Positions 1 through 8,196 of a stretch of 9,325 bases of DNA are shown piece by piece; positions within the stretch are counted from its first letter, which is position 1; each line of letters opens with the position of its first letter. The DNA lies in NCBI GenBank assembly GCA_014896635.1, contig JADBKA010000187.1, forward strand, positions 1 through 9,325, read 5' to 3'. Origin of the DNA: Ktedonobacteraceae bacterium. GTDB taxonomy: Bacteria > Chloroflexota > Ktedonobacteria > Ktedonobacterales > Ktedonobacteraceae. The notes under the pieces were generated by a model, which worked only from the letters and a program-made list of their open reading frames with translations, searched no databases and was not told the origin of the DNA. A program made the translations under genes and the position numbers.

Positions 1-1945
1 TGCGGCTGTTGTCGTGCTTGGAATTATTGTCGTCATCAACTATATGCACCGCAATATTAAAGAGCGCATCCAGTCGTTGGCGGATGTCTGCCGCGAGTAT
101 AGCGGAGTGGACAGGACGGTCCGTGCGCCTGTCAACGGCGATGATGAGTTTGCTCAGCTTTCCATGACTATCAACACACTGCTCGATAGCCAGGGAGCTA
201 TGCCGCATGCTCAGCTAGGAGGTGGTGGTGATGCTGCTGCTCTGCAAGCCCAGATTGAGAAACTTTTACAGGAAGTGAGCGCGGTTGGCGATGGGGATCT
301 GCGCGTCCAGGCCGAAGTGACGCCTGATACGCTGGGAGTGCTGGCTGATTCCTTCAACTACATGATTGAGGAGTTGGCGAAGGTTGTTGGTCGTGTGCAG
401 TCAACGGCTGTGCAGGTAACGAATGCGACGCGCCGCGTTCTTGATCGCTCTGCTGAGCTGGCGCAGATGTCTGATGCACAGTCGAAGCAGATTGCGCAGA
501 CCAGTGAGGCGGTGGAGGCGCTGGCAACCTTCATCCAGAACGTTGCTCGCAATGCTCAATTAAGCGTGGAAGTGGCTCAGGAAGCTCTACGCAATGCTAC
601 CAATGGCCAGCAGGCAGTGCGCCAGACGATTGAAGGTATGTTGTTGATCCGGGAAAATGTGCAGGAGACCTCAAAGAAGATCAAGCGCCTGGGTGAGCGT
701 TCTAATGAAATCGGTGAAATTGTACGTATCATCGAAGATATTGCCGATCAGACAAACCTGCTTGCTCTGAATGCGGCTATCCAGTCGGCGATGGCCGGTG
801 AGCATGGGCGTGGGTTCGCGGTGGTGGCCGATGAAATCCGGTTGCTGGCCGAGCGTTCTACCGAGTCAACCAAACGTATTGCGACGCTGGTCAAAAGCAT
901 TCAGGGGGATACGTACGAGGCTGTCGTCGCTATGGAAGACAGCACGCAAGAGGTGGTCAAAGGATCACAGCTTGCAGATGAGGCCGGTCGTTCTCTCAAC
1001 TCGATCTACGAAGCAGTAGAACGCCAGGCGCAGATGATTGAGAGCATCGCCCGTTCTGCCAATGAGCAGACGAGCGTTTCTGAAGCGGTCGCTGTGGCGA
1101 TGAGCCGCATTTCGGAGATTACGCGGCAGACAGACGCCGGTACGCAGGAAGCTGCGTTGAGTGTGAGTTATCTGGCAGAGCTTTCGGAGCAGTTACGCTC
1201 CTCGGTCTCCACTTTCCGCCTGCCTGAGCGTGTAAATGAAGAAGTGAGTTCACTCCCCTCCCATATGACGTCGGTTTCTGAGGTGGCTGAGAGTGGCAAC
1301 GTGCCACCGGCATTCTCACCGGCGCTGGATGGTTCTGAGTGGGGGCAGGGCTTCTCTCAGAACTTCTCAGGGAGCTTCCCGCCGCTGCCGGAGCCTGGTA
1401 GCAGCGGTTCACTGGTTTCTATGGGATCTCGTGGCGCCAGCTTGCCTGGTAACTTTGCTCATGTTCAGGATGTCAACCAGTTGCCTCAACCCGCGTTTGG
1501 CAGCTCACCTGATTTTGGTGCGCCTCCGTCGCTGCCTTTTGCTGCCGCCTCTTCTCCCGACTTCGGTGGTCAGCAGGGGTTTGCTTCTCCTTCTTCCCAG
1601 GCGGTAAACGGCAACCCGTTCGCGCCGGCCCGGCCGCAGTTCGCGGGTCAGGGTGCTCTGGGCGAGGTTGGCAATTTGGAGGGAGGGCAACCGGGCTTCA
1701 ATAATGCGGGCTGGTACGGCGGTCAGGGCCAGCAATTTGGTGGTACGCCTCCGCAGTTCGGTAGTCCGGGGCCGGTTCCTCCTTCGATGAATTCGGGATT
1801 GCTGCCTCCCCCACCTCAGACAGGACAATCCGTACCACCCGTGTCACGCCAGCCGCAGCCGCCGCAGCAGCGCAGGGTGAGTGGCCCACAGCAGCAGAAC
1901 CAGGGGCCATTCTACCCGGAGCAAAGACCATTCCGTGATGCTTAG
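1..1945 (+). CDS. pilJ: PilJ-like methyl-accepting chemotaxis protein, C-terminal 647 codons (5' end outside window)
   Basis: This is the cytoplasmic part of a membrane chemoreceptor that should control a CheA kinase through a CheW-type coupler. The frame is open to the left edge (first full codon at 2), so the N-terminus is missing. Counting from that codon, residues 1-15 are hydrophobic ([15 protein letters not shown]), the end of a membrane helix. A HAMP domain follows at about 16-67 and a second at about 85-140. The helical signalling domain spans about 140-405, with the hairpin tip [18 protein letters not shown] near 250-267 and then [10 protein letters not shown]. The IQ-AMAGE tip is the form I know from PilJ-type receptors; Tsr/Tar-type receptors have VEAARAGE. 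After TFRL (404-407) comes a Pro/Gly/Gln/Ser/Phe-rich tail of about 240 residues, probably disordered and unusual for the family. The kinase gene downstream is PilL-like, which supports the call. The receptor class is confident; the exact symbol and a pilus role are inferred. Confidence 0.88.
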   Translation, partial: AAVVVLGIIVVINYMHRNIKERIQSLADVCREYSGVDRTVRAPVNGDDEFAQLSMTINTLLDSQGAMPHAQLGGGGDAAALQAQIEKLLQEVSAVGDGDLRVQAEVTPDTLGVLADSFNYMIEELAKVVGRVQSTAVQVTNATRRVLDRSAELAQMSDAQSKQIAQTSEAVEALATFIQNVARNAQLSVEVAQEALRNATNGQQAVRQTIEGMLLIRENVQETSKKIKRLGERSNEIGEIVRIIEDIADQTNLLALNAAIQSAMAGEHGRGFAVVADEIRLLAERSTESTKRIATLVKSIQGDTYEAVVAMEDSTQEVVKGSQLADEAGRSLNSIYEAVERQAQMIESIARSANEQTSVSEAVAVAMSRISEITRQTDAGTQEAALSVSYLAELSEQLRSSVSTFRLPERVNEEVSSLPSHMTSVSEVAESGNVPPAFSPALDGSEWGQGFSQNFSGSFPPLPEPGSSGSLVSMGSRGASLPGNFAHVQDVNQLPQPAFGSSPDFGAPPSLPFAAASSPDFGGQQGFASPSSQAVNGNPFAPARPQFAGQGALGEVGNLEGGQPGFNNAGWYGGQGQQFGGTPPQFGSPGPVPPSMNSGLLPPPPQTGQSVPPVSRQPQPPQQRRVSGPQQQNQGPFYPEQRPFRDA

Positions 1946-2145
1946 TTCCATTATCCTCAGGGGGATCACTCTCGGTAGTCTGGCGGGGTGCTCCTCTCGT
2001 GAGGTATCATACGGGAGAAGGTCGGGACAGTTGGGCCGGGTAACTTTGCGTCAGGGTACAGGCTCAGATCAGGTCGTCATGTCGCTTGTTGTTGAATGAG
2101 GCTGGCGAGGCAAGCGACATTACTTAGGTAAGTGGGTAGCGCAAC
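1946..2145. other. 200-bp spacer between receptor and kinase genes
   Basis: No convincing gene, tRNA or terminator is seen here. TATCAT at 2005-2010 resembles a -10 box, but I find no partner -35 at the usual distance. The notable element is the inverted repeat at 2079-2120. A 53-codon frame (1938-2099) crosses much of the spacer but is not supported as a gene. Confidence 0.6.
2079..2120 (+). promoter_or_regulatory. Perfect 10-bp inverted repeat upstream of the kinase gene
   Basis: ATGTCGCTTG (2079-2088) and CAAGCGACAT (2111-2120) are exact reverse complements around a 22-base loop. No T-run follows, so this is not a standard Rho-independent terminator. It ends 25 bases before the kinase ATG. 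It could be an RNA hairpin in the leader or intercistronic mRNA, or a two-half-site operator. The inner six bases of the right arm (CGACAT, 2115-2120) are also complementary to ATGTCG at 2146-2151, which contains the start codon, so an alternative fold is possible. The repeat is seen directly; its function is unknown. Confidence 0.45.
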
Positions 2146-5100
2146 ATGTCGGATACATTTGATAGACTAGCAGTTCTCGATTCGTTTATCGAAGAGGTGA
2201 ATAGCTATTTGCCCGAAATCGAGACGAATCTCGAACGCCTGGCACGCTCGCCCGGTGACATGGAAGCTCTGGAGGAAACATACCGCCGTGCTCACACCAT
2301 TGGTGGTTCTGCTTCTATGGTGGACTGTCCCGGTCTTGCCCATGTTGCTCATGGGATGGAAGATATCCTGGGTGATGCGTTAGACGGGTTGATGGTACTT
2401 GACGAAGTTATCATCGACCTGCTGCGGCGTTCTCTCAGGCGTATGAACCTCCTGTTAAAGGGTATCCGCAGCGGAGCCAACGAAGAAAATATTCTCGCGG
2501 AGGACGACGCGGACTACGAGCGCTATCGCACAATACGTGATAGTGCTGCTCAGACCTCACAGGCCGGTGTGGCCTCTTCCCCTCCACAAGCACTGGAGAC
2601 TATTCCTGCCGTTCCTGATATCGACGTCCAGACTACTGTCGGGGAGCATGTTGGCACACAGCAACAAATGAATCCTTCCTCTCCTGCTGAGGCTCAACTC
2701 TTTGCCTCGCAGTTCCCAGCCTCTCCTGCTATCCCCTCTTTTGAAGAAGTTCTGGCTTCTTTCCGGGTACCCTCAGTCACTTCCGGTGAGGATCTGGCCT
2801 GGCCTGAAGATCCAGTGCCAGATTCCCCTGCTGAGGAACAGGCATCGGTAAATCAGTCCGCATCCCTCAGTGCTTTTGATCAATTAATAGCATCGGCCCA
2901 TGTCTCTTCTTCTGTTCAACCGAATGCCGACAGGTCTGCGCCATTCACCGTGTCAGATCAGGGACAGCAGCCACAGCAGTGGCAAATGCCTGTTGAACAG
3001 GAGTTGACACAACAGCGAGACCCTCATGCTCCTGGTTCGTCTCAATTTGAGCAACCTGCCTACAGATCTGCACCGGCACAGGCCGTTTTTCCACATATGC
3101 AGGAGGAAGCGCGGGCGATGCAGACGCCTGCTTATCTACTGGACCTTGACAATCAGATTTCCTCTACACACAGTCGTACTGAGGCCGCTTATAGGGAAGC
3201 TATTGCCTATGCCGGTTCTGGTTCTGGTATTGCACAGCCTTCCTCTGCTCCGGTTGCTGACCAGGAGGCACCTGAAGAATCTGCTGGCAAATTTGAAGAG
3301 TTGAAAAACCTGGTGCGATCACCTGGACCGGTAGTTGAAGGGGGAACGTGGGTCCCTTCTGGAGAGCATCGCTGGCAGGCCATCTATGATGAGATACAGC
3401 AGGAGACCGGGACGCTAGAGGCACAGCTTGCTGTATTGAAGCAGGTCGGTGGTCAGGCTCGCTCGGCTATATCGGTTATTGAGGCGCAGCGCAAGGAGTT
3501 CAAGAGTTTTCTTGATGGTTCAAAGGATGCGCTGGACAGGATGGAGGAGTGGGCTGGCAAGGCAATGGGCCTGAATTTGCGCAACAGTCCCGAACAGGTG
3601 CGTCGCTATCTCCCCCTTTCAGTAATGTGGGTGGCGAATAGCAAACTCAAGAAAGTATTTGATCTCCTGCGCAAGATTGCTGAAGGGATTGAGGAGTCTG
3701 GCGAGCAATCTGCCGCTCTCCTGCAACAGTTCCAGGTTTCTCTCGCCGGACTGAACGAGACGTTCAGGGAAGTTCAAGACCAGGTGTCTTCTGTGGTGAG
3801 GCCGGAACGAAAGGCCGGCTGGACTCCCTGGAGTGTCCAGGTAGAACATGAGCCGGGCCAGGCGCGCCAGCGCGTGACTTTTGAGCGTCAGGGTGATCTT
3901 GCCGCTTTAAGGGCCGAGCTTGAGGCGCAGTTGCGCGAAGAGATCCGCCGCGAGTATGAGTCACAGCCGACCACGCTGGCTGCGCGTGTCGAGTTGGAGC
4001 GACAGATCCGTGAAGAGGTTCGCCAGGAGTTTGAGGCGCGCAGGCGTTTACAGGAAGGGTTATCTGCTTCGGAGCACGGGGATGTCCTGAGAGAGTTAGA
4101 GGCCCGCCTGCGCAGTGAAATCGAGATACAGGTGCGGCAGGAATTCCTGAGCCAGATCTCGAAGGTCAGCGGGCAAATCGCTTCTGCACAAGCAACCACG
4201 CAGGCAGACTCTGCCAGGCATGCAGGCAGTCAGATGCTGGCTACCTTCCCTTCATCGGGCAGCCCACCCAGAGTGGCCCCGCCATCTCCCGCTCCCTCGC
4301 CATCAGGAACTGGCGATTTTGGCTCAGAGGCGGCGGAGATCTTCCGTGAAGAGGCTGAGGAACATCTTCAGACGATCAGTACGAATGTGGCAGCACTGGA
4401 GAAAGATCAAACCAATCGTGATCTGGTGCAAGCGATACGCCGTGCAACTCATACGCTCAAAGGCGCTGCCGGCATGATGGGATTCCGGACTGTTGCAGAT
4501 CTCTGCCACGTTTCTGAGGATTTGCTGGATAGTATAATGGAGGGGAGCACTCCTGTCACTCCTGCCGTTCTGAGCATTATCCTCGAAACGGCGGAAGCTC
4601 TGGATGTGCTGATCACGGGAAGGAATCCTGAAGGTCTGAGCGGTGAAGCATACGTCCAGAATTTACGCACTCGCTATGCAGAACTGCTCGGCGAACATGC
4701 TACCGCGCTCATCCCAAAACAGGAAGAGATTGATGCTGCCGCCGACGAATCTTTGCATGAGACCGGGGCCATGAGTAGTGTCCTCGATGATGAGCAATCA
4801 GCGGACATGCAAGTACGGCGGCCATCTCACGGGAATCTCAGTGTGCATGTGCGTCTCTCGCGCCTGGACGAGCTGGTAAACCTGTTTGGTGAACTGCTGG
4901 TGAACCGCAGTGTGCTGGAAGAGCGTATCCAGCGGCTCCTGCGCCTGGTAGCCGATGTCTCGGTCAGTAGTAATCGCCTATTCGATGTGGGACAGAAGCT
5001 GGAGAGCCGCTTTGAAGCGGCCACGCTGCCCAGTGGCCGCTCAGTGCAGGTGATGCCGGGTGAAGGAAGACAGAAATTGCTGTCCGCTACCGCTGCCAGT

Positions 5101-6825
5101 AATGGGAACGCGGAAAAGTCGTATCTGGCTGAATTCGATGAGTTGGAACTGGACCGTTACACCGAGTTTCACCAGTTGGCGCGCGGTCTGAGTGAGGGTA
5201 TCTCAGACATGGCGACGCTGAGCGCCGAGATGGATGCGGCTGTCCGCGAGTGTGAAGGCATTTTCGCGCGCGAGAATCGCCTGAGTACCGCCTTCCAGGA
5301 TCGCCTGATGAAGGTTCGCCTGGTGCCTCTCTCCGCGATGGCCCCACGCCTGTACCGGGCTGCACGCTCTGTCGCGCTTAAGCAGAACAAAGAAATTGAG
5401 TTTGTACTCGAAGGGGAATCAACCGAAGTTGACCGCACGGTCTTTGAAGAGATTTCGGGGCCGCTGTTGCATCTTGTGCGCAATGCGGTGAATCATGGCA
5501 TCGAAACGCCAGAAGTGCGTACCCGCAGAGGCAAACCTGCCGTTGGTCAGATCAAACTCTCAGCAGCTTATGAAGGCAACCAGATCGTCATTACGGTGCG
5601 TGACGACGGGGAGGGCATCGACCGCGAGTCAGTTCGCAACACTGCCATTGCTCGTGGCTTGATCCGGCCTGATCAATCACTTGGTGAGGGTGAGGTGATC
5701 GAGTTGATCTTCCAGCCTGGCTTCTCAACTGCCAGAGTGCTGAGTGAAGAGAGTGGGCGTGGCGTGGGCCTCGATGTGGTGCGTGATAGCGTTTCACGCC
5801 TGCGTGGCAAAATTGTCGTTGAGTCTACTCCCGGCCAGGGTACTGCCTTTACCATGACGTTCCCGACCAGCCTGGCGATCCAGAATGCAATGATGGTGAA
5901 TGTCAGTAACCAGCAATTTGCTATTCCTACTGTTGCCGTCGAATCCATCGGGCGCCTGGATAACTTCAAACGCTCTACTATCGGAGGGCAACCGGCAGTG
6001 ATAGTACAGAACGAGATCTATCCTCTGCATCTGCTCTCTGAGTACCTGTCGCTCCCTGCTACCAGCACAACGCTGGATGACAAGGCGCAGTTGCTCTTTG
6101 TCAATACAGCAGGACAGCGTGTGGCGCTGGTAGTGGATGAGATTATCGGGCGCTCTGACATTGTGATGAAGAATCTGGGACCGCATCTGCGTGATGTACA
6201 TGGCATTGCCGGCGGTACTGTACTTGGCAATGGGAGAGTTGTGCTGGTACTGGAATTGAATGATTTGCTCTCGGTTCATACGAAGAGTAGCGCGCAAATG
6301 TCATCCCTGGTCCCGGTGACGCCGGCGCCCCGCTTCGATAGCCCGCTGCCGCAGACGCCGTTCCGCCAGCAGGCGGCTCTCTCTTCTAGCAGGCCCGTCA
6401 CGGCATCCATGCGCCCGGTGGCTTCCACACCAACCGTGCTTGAGCGTGGCAAACATGTCCTGGTAGTGGATGATAGTCCGAGCGTGCGGCGTGTTGTAAG
6501 TAATATGCTCAAGCAGCATGGCTGGGAGGTCCAGGTAGCTCGTGATGGCGTAGAGGCTCTCGAAATGATTACCAACGAGACACCGGCTGCCGTTCTGCTG
6601 GATATTGAGATGCCGCGTATGGATGGCTACGAACTGATTTCGACGGTGCGCGCTCAGGAGCAGTATCGTTCGTTGCCGCTTGTCGTGCTCACCTCGCGTG
6701 CTGCCGCCAAGCACCAGCAACGTGCTATGTTACTCGGTGCGAGCGCCTATATCGTCAAGCCATACCAGGATGAAGAACTGATCAACATTCTGAACTCGCT
6801 GGTATACAAGGCCGCAGTTCGCTAA
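2146..6825 (+). CDS. pilL: PilL/ChpA-type hybrid CheA histidine kinase with two Hpt domains and C-terminal receiver
   Basis: Central kinase of the chemosensory system. It is 1559 residues long, much longer than a classical CheA (about 650). Domains in order: Hpt1 at about 1-115 (His50 in HTIGGSA); a Ser/Pro/Gln-rich linker at about 133-380; a helical region of unknown fold at about 410-560; charged coiled-coil repeats at about 588-668; Hpt2 at about 728-840 (His769 in HTLKGAAGMM); a CheA dimerisation region from about 898; and the ATPase core. The core has an N box (H1109, N1113, H1117), a G1 box (D1153-D-G-E-G), an F box (FQPGFST, 1189-1195) and a G2 box (GRGVGLD, 1204-1210). A CheW-like domain follows at about 1243-1375 and a receiver at about 1437-1555, with D1442, D1443, phospho-acceptor D1486, T1516 and K1538 all present. 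No P2 domain is recognised. The start is firm: an in-frame TAG lies at 2137 and the next Met is residue 39, inside Hpt1. The ribosome site is weak (GTGGGT). Use of the symbol pilL assumes orthology by architecture. Confidence 0.92.
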   Translation: MSDTFDRLAVLDSFIEEVNSYLPEIETNLERLARSPGDMEALEETYRRAHTIGGSASMVDCPGLAHVAHGMEDILGDALDGLMVLDEVIIDLLRRSLRRMNLLLKGIRSGANEENILAEDDADYERYRTIRDSAAQTSQAGVASSPPQALETIPAVPDIDVQTTVGEHVGTQQQMNPSSPAEAQLFASQFPASPAIPSFEEVLASFRVPSVTSGEDLAWPEDPVPDSPAEEQASVNQSASLSAFDQLIASAHVSSSVQPNADRSAPFTVSDQGQQPQQWQMPVEQELTQQRDPHAPGSSQFEQPAYRSAPAQAVFPHMQEEARAMQTPAYLLDLDNQISSTHSRTEAAYREAIAYAGSGSGIAQPSSAPVADQEAPEESAGKFEELKNLVRSPGPVVEGGTWVPSGEHRWQAIYDEIQQETGTLEAQLAVLKQVGGQARSAISVIEAQRKEFKSFLDGSKDALDRMEEWAGKAMGLNLRNSPEQVRRYLPLSVMWVANSKLKKVFDLLRKIAEGIEESGEQSAALLQQFQVSLAGLNETFREVQDQVSSVVRPERKAGWTPWSVQVEHEPGQARQRVTFERQGDLAALRAELEAQLREEIRREYESQPTTLAARVELERQIREEVRQEFEARRRLQEGLSASEHGDVLRELEARLRSEIEIQVRQEFLSQISKVSGQIASAQATTQADSARHAGSQMLATFPSSGSPPRVAPPSPAPSPSGTGDFGSEAAEIFREEAEEHLQTISTNVAALEKDQTNRDLVQAIRRATHTLKGAAGMMGFRTVADLCHVSEDLLDSIMEGSTPVTPAVLSIILETAEALDVLITGRNPEGLSGEAYVQNLRTRYAELLGEHATALIPKQEEIDAAADESLHETGAMSSVLDDEQSADMQVRRPSHGNLSVHVRLSRLDELVNLFGELLVNRSVLEERIQRLLRLVADVSVSSNRLFDVGQKLESRFEAATLPSGRSVQVMPGEGRQKLLSATAASNGNAEKSYLAEFDELELDRYTEFHQLARGLSEGISDMATLSAEMDAAVRECEGIFARENRLSTAFQDRLMKVRLVPLSAMAPRLYRAARSVALKQNKEIEFVLEGESTEVDRTVFEEISGPLLHLVRNAVNHGIETPEVRTRRGKPAVGQIKLSAAYEGNQIVITVRDDGEGIDRESVRNTAIARGLIRPDQSLGEGEVIELIFQPGFSTARVLSEESGRGVGLDVVRDSVSRLRGKIVVESTPGQGTAFTMTFPTSLAIQNAMMVNVSNQQFAIPTVAVESIGRLDNFKRSTIGGQPAVIVQNEIYPLHLLSEYLSLPATSTTLDDKAQLLFVNTAGQRVALVVDEIIGRSDIVMKNLGPHLRDVHGIAGGTVLGNGRVVLVLELNDLLSVHTKSSAQMSSLVPVTPAPRFDSPLPQTPFRQQAALSSSRPVTASMRPVASTPTVLERGKHVLVVDDSPSVRRVVSNMLKQHGWEVQVARDGVEALEMITNETPAAVLLDIEMPRMDGYELISTVRAQEQYRSLPLVVLTSRAAAKHQQRAMLLGASAYIVKPYQDEELINILNSLVYKAAVR
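3916..4146 (+). repeat. Three charged coiled-coil repeats inside the kinase
   Basis: The protein motif E-L-E-x-[QR]-[LI]-R-x-E-[IV] recurs at residues 591-605, 616-630 and 650-667. The first two copies are close to each other (ELEAQLREEIRREYE and ELERQIREEVRQEFE). The third is more diverged and carries an insertion before its RQEF end. Spacing is 25 and then 34 residues. The alternating Glu/Arg and Leu/Ile pattern predicts a charged helix or coiled coil, probably a rigid spacer between the N-terminal region and Hpt2. Confidence 0.6.
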
Positions 6826-6840
6826 TAACTAATGGGTGCA

Positions 6841-6845
6841 AGAGG
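6841..6845 (+). promoter_or_regulatory. Ribosome binding site deciding the start of the small gene
   Basis: AGAGG lies 7 bases before the ATG at 6853. The earlier in-frame ATG at 6832 has no purine-rich site in front of it (it follows the kinase stop and the bases taacta), so 6853 is preferred. Confidence 0.5.
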
Positions 6846-6852
6846 CTGCAAA

Positions 6853-7065
6853 ATGGGAGTGGAACGCGCTGTAACACGCTGGTATGCTCTACACCAGTCT
6901 CTTCTTGAAGAGGCTGCACTCCTGCAAGAGAAACTGGAGAAGATGGCGCAGAGCAGCAATGGAGAGGTGCAGACTGAGGTTGCTGCCGATCTGCATGCAC
7001 AGCTAGGCAGGGTTCAGGAGCGTTTGCGTCTCCTGGGACCCTGCCCAAGACCGATGATGGGTTAA
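6853..7065 (+). CDS. Small coiled-coil protein of unknown function, downstream of the kinase
   Basis: I do not recognise this 70-residue protein. It has no signal peptide, membrane segment or cysteine pair. Two Leu/Glu/Gln-rich amphipathic stretches (around WYALHQSLLEEAALLQEKLE and LHAQLGRVQERLRLLG) predict a helical hairpin or a dimerising coiled coil. It ends in a short Pro/Met-rich tail (GPCPRPMMG). The gene starts 27 bp after the kinase stop on the same strand, with no terminator between, so it is probably co-transcribed and may act with the chemosensory proteins. A longer version starting at ATG 6832 (77 residues) is possible. Supporting it as a gene: the regular heptad pattern, the AGAGG site, and the fact that it fills the gap exactly up to leuB. 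Against: it is short, and I know no homologue. Confidence 0.6.
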   Translation: MGVERAVTRWYALHQSLLEEAALLQEKLEKMAQSSNGEVQTEVAADLHAQLGRVQERLRLLGPCPRPMMG

Positions 7066-7066
7066 G

Positions 7067-8161
7067 TCAGGACCGCTGCTGCTTCAGTGCGTCGGCGATG
7101 TACTGGCCCATCTCATCGGTTCCTACAATCGTTTTATCCGCTTCACGTAAATCTTCTGTGCGATAGCCCGTGTTGATGACCGTTTCTACTGCTGCCTCTA
7201 CCGCTGCCGCCTCTTGATGAAGACTCAGCGAGTAACGCAGCAGCAGGGCCAGCGAGAGAATCGAGGCGATAGGATTGGCTTTTTGCTGGCCTGCGATATC
7301 CGGCGCGGAACCATGAACCGGCTCATACAGGCCAAAGGTGCCGCAGGTGGTCTTGCCTGTACCCAGACTGGCCGAAGGTAGCATTCCCATCGAGCCGGTG
7401 AGCATCGAAGCCTCATCCGTAAGGATATCGCCAAAGAGATTCTCGGTCACGATTACATCGAATGTGGCAGGACGGCGAATCAGGTGCATCGCGCATGCAT
7501 CGACCAGCAGGTGTTCGAGTGTAATATCGGGATAATCCTGCGCGACACGCTCTGCTACACGCCGCCACAGGCGCGAGGAACTGAGCACGTTGGCTTTATC
7601 AACCGATGTCACTTTTTTGCGGCGCCGGCGTGCCATCTCAAATGCCATGCGTACGATCCGCTCGATCTCTGCTTCTGTATAGAGCAGCGTGTCAATCGCT
7701 TCTACTCCCCGTTCGGTCCTGCGGATCTCGCTTGGTTTGCTGAAATAGAGGCCGCCGGTCAATTCGCGCACCACCACCAGGTCAGTACCCTGTAGAATCT
7801 CTGGCTTGATCGTTGAGGCGTTGACCAGGGCGTTGAAGGTGCGTACGGGACGCAGGTTGGCGAACAGTGCAAATTCTTTGCGCAGGCGGAAGAGTGCCTG
7901 CTCAGGTGCGGGGCCGTCTGTATGTGAGGCGCCGCCGATGGCGCCAAACAGGATGGCATGACTGCGACTGCACATCTCCATTGTGGCGTCAGAAATAGCG
8001 CTGCCTTCAGCTTCGATGGCAGCAAGCCCGACCGGCGCGCGGTGGATGGTGAAGGTATGTCCAAAGCGGTCGGCGACCACGTGCAGGACACGCAGCGCCT
8101 GCTCTGTCACTTCGGGTCCAATGCCATCGCCTGCTAAGACGGTAATTGTATAACTTCCCAC
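7067..8161 (-). CDS. leuB: 3-isopropylmalate dehydrogenase
   Basis: This cytosolic enzyme of leucine biosynthesis oxidises and decarboxylates (2R,3S)-3-isopropylmalate with NAD+ to 2-oxoisocaproate. The protein has 364 residues, normal for the family. Visible landmarks: N-terminal [10 protein letters not shown]; substrate-contact arginines R94 (LRKEF), R104 (NLRPV) and R132 (RELTGG); catalytic Y139 and K189 (SVDKAN); metal-binding aspartates D221, D245 and D249 ([12 protein letters not shown]); and the nucleotide-site segment [12 protein letters not shown] at 280-291. The R94/R104 and RELTGGLYF context favours LeuB over isocitrate, homoisocitrate or tartrate dehydrogenases. The start is a GTG at 8161, supported by AAGGAG seven bases upstream. 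The gene stands alone here, with no leuA, leuC or leuD. It faces the small gene tail to tail with one base between the stop codons. A promoter with a leader of about 28 bases leaves no room for a leucine attenuator or T-box. Confidence 0.96.
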   Translation of the reverse strand: MGSYTITVLAGDGIGPEVTEQALRVLHVVADRFGHTFTIHRAPVGLAAIEAEGSAISDATMEMCSRSHAILFGAIGGASHTDGPAPEQALFRLRKEFALFANLRPVRTFNALVNASTIKPEILQGTDLVVVRELTGGLYFSKPSEIRRTERGVEAIDTLLYTEAEIERIVRMAFEMARRRRKKVTSVDKANVLSSSRLWRRVAERVAQDYPDITLEHLLVDACAMHLIRRPATFDVIVTENLFGDILTDEASMLTGSMGMLPSASLGTGKTTCGTFGLYEPVHGSAPDIAGQQKANPIASILSLALLLRYSLSLHQEAAAVEAAVETVINTGYRTEDLREADKTIVGTDEMGQYIADALKQQRS

Positions 8162-8168
8162 GTGAATG

Positions 8169-8174
8169 CTCCTT
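8169..8174 (-). promoter_or_regulatory. leuB ribosome binding site
   Basis: On the minus strand AAGGAG lies exactly 7 bases before the GTG at 8161-8159. This strong site fixes the GTG as the leuB start. Confidence 0.8.
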
Positions 8175-8196
8175 CTCCGGGATTGTTGCTTCCTTC

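Noticed and set aside
1938..2099. 53-codon frame overlapping the receptor stop, with a lipobox-like LAGC after a short hydrophobic stretch.
   Set aside because: GGAG is 16 bases from the ATG, an Arg interrupts the hydrophobic segment, the rest of the peptide resembles nothing, and the frame covers the inverted repeat. It would need conservation in relatives to be accepted.
1946..2145. Possible promoter (TATCAT, TTGCGT or TTGAAT) or terminator in the receptor-kinase spacer.
   Set aside because: No -35/-10 pair has proper spacing and no hairpin is followed by a T-run, so neither is claimed.
5794..6297. 167-codon open frame on the minus strand inside the kinase gene.
   Set aside because: It is antisense to the strongly conserved ATPase and CheW regions, shows no domain, and is explained by the codon bias of the real gene.
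7484..7795. 103-codon frame on the plus strand inside leuB.
   Set aside because: It is antisense to conserved LeuB catalytic segments and has no recognisable protein features.
7067..8161. Assignment of the dehydrogenase as isocitrate or tartrate dehydrogenase.
   Set aside because: The substrate-site arginines and the RELTGGLYF and [12 protein letters not shown] contexts match LeuB.
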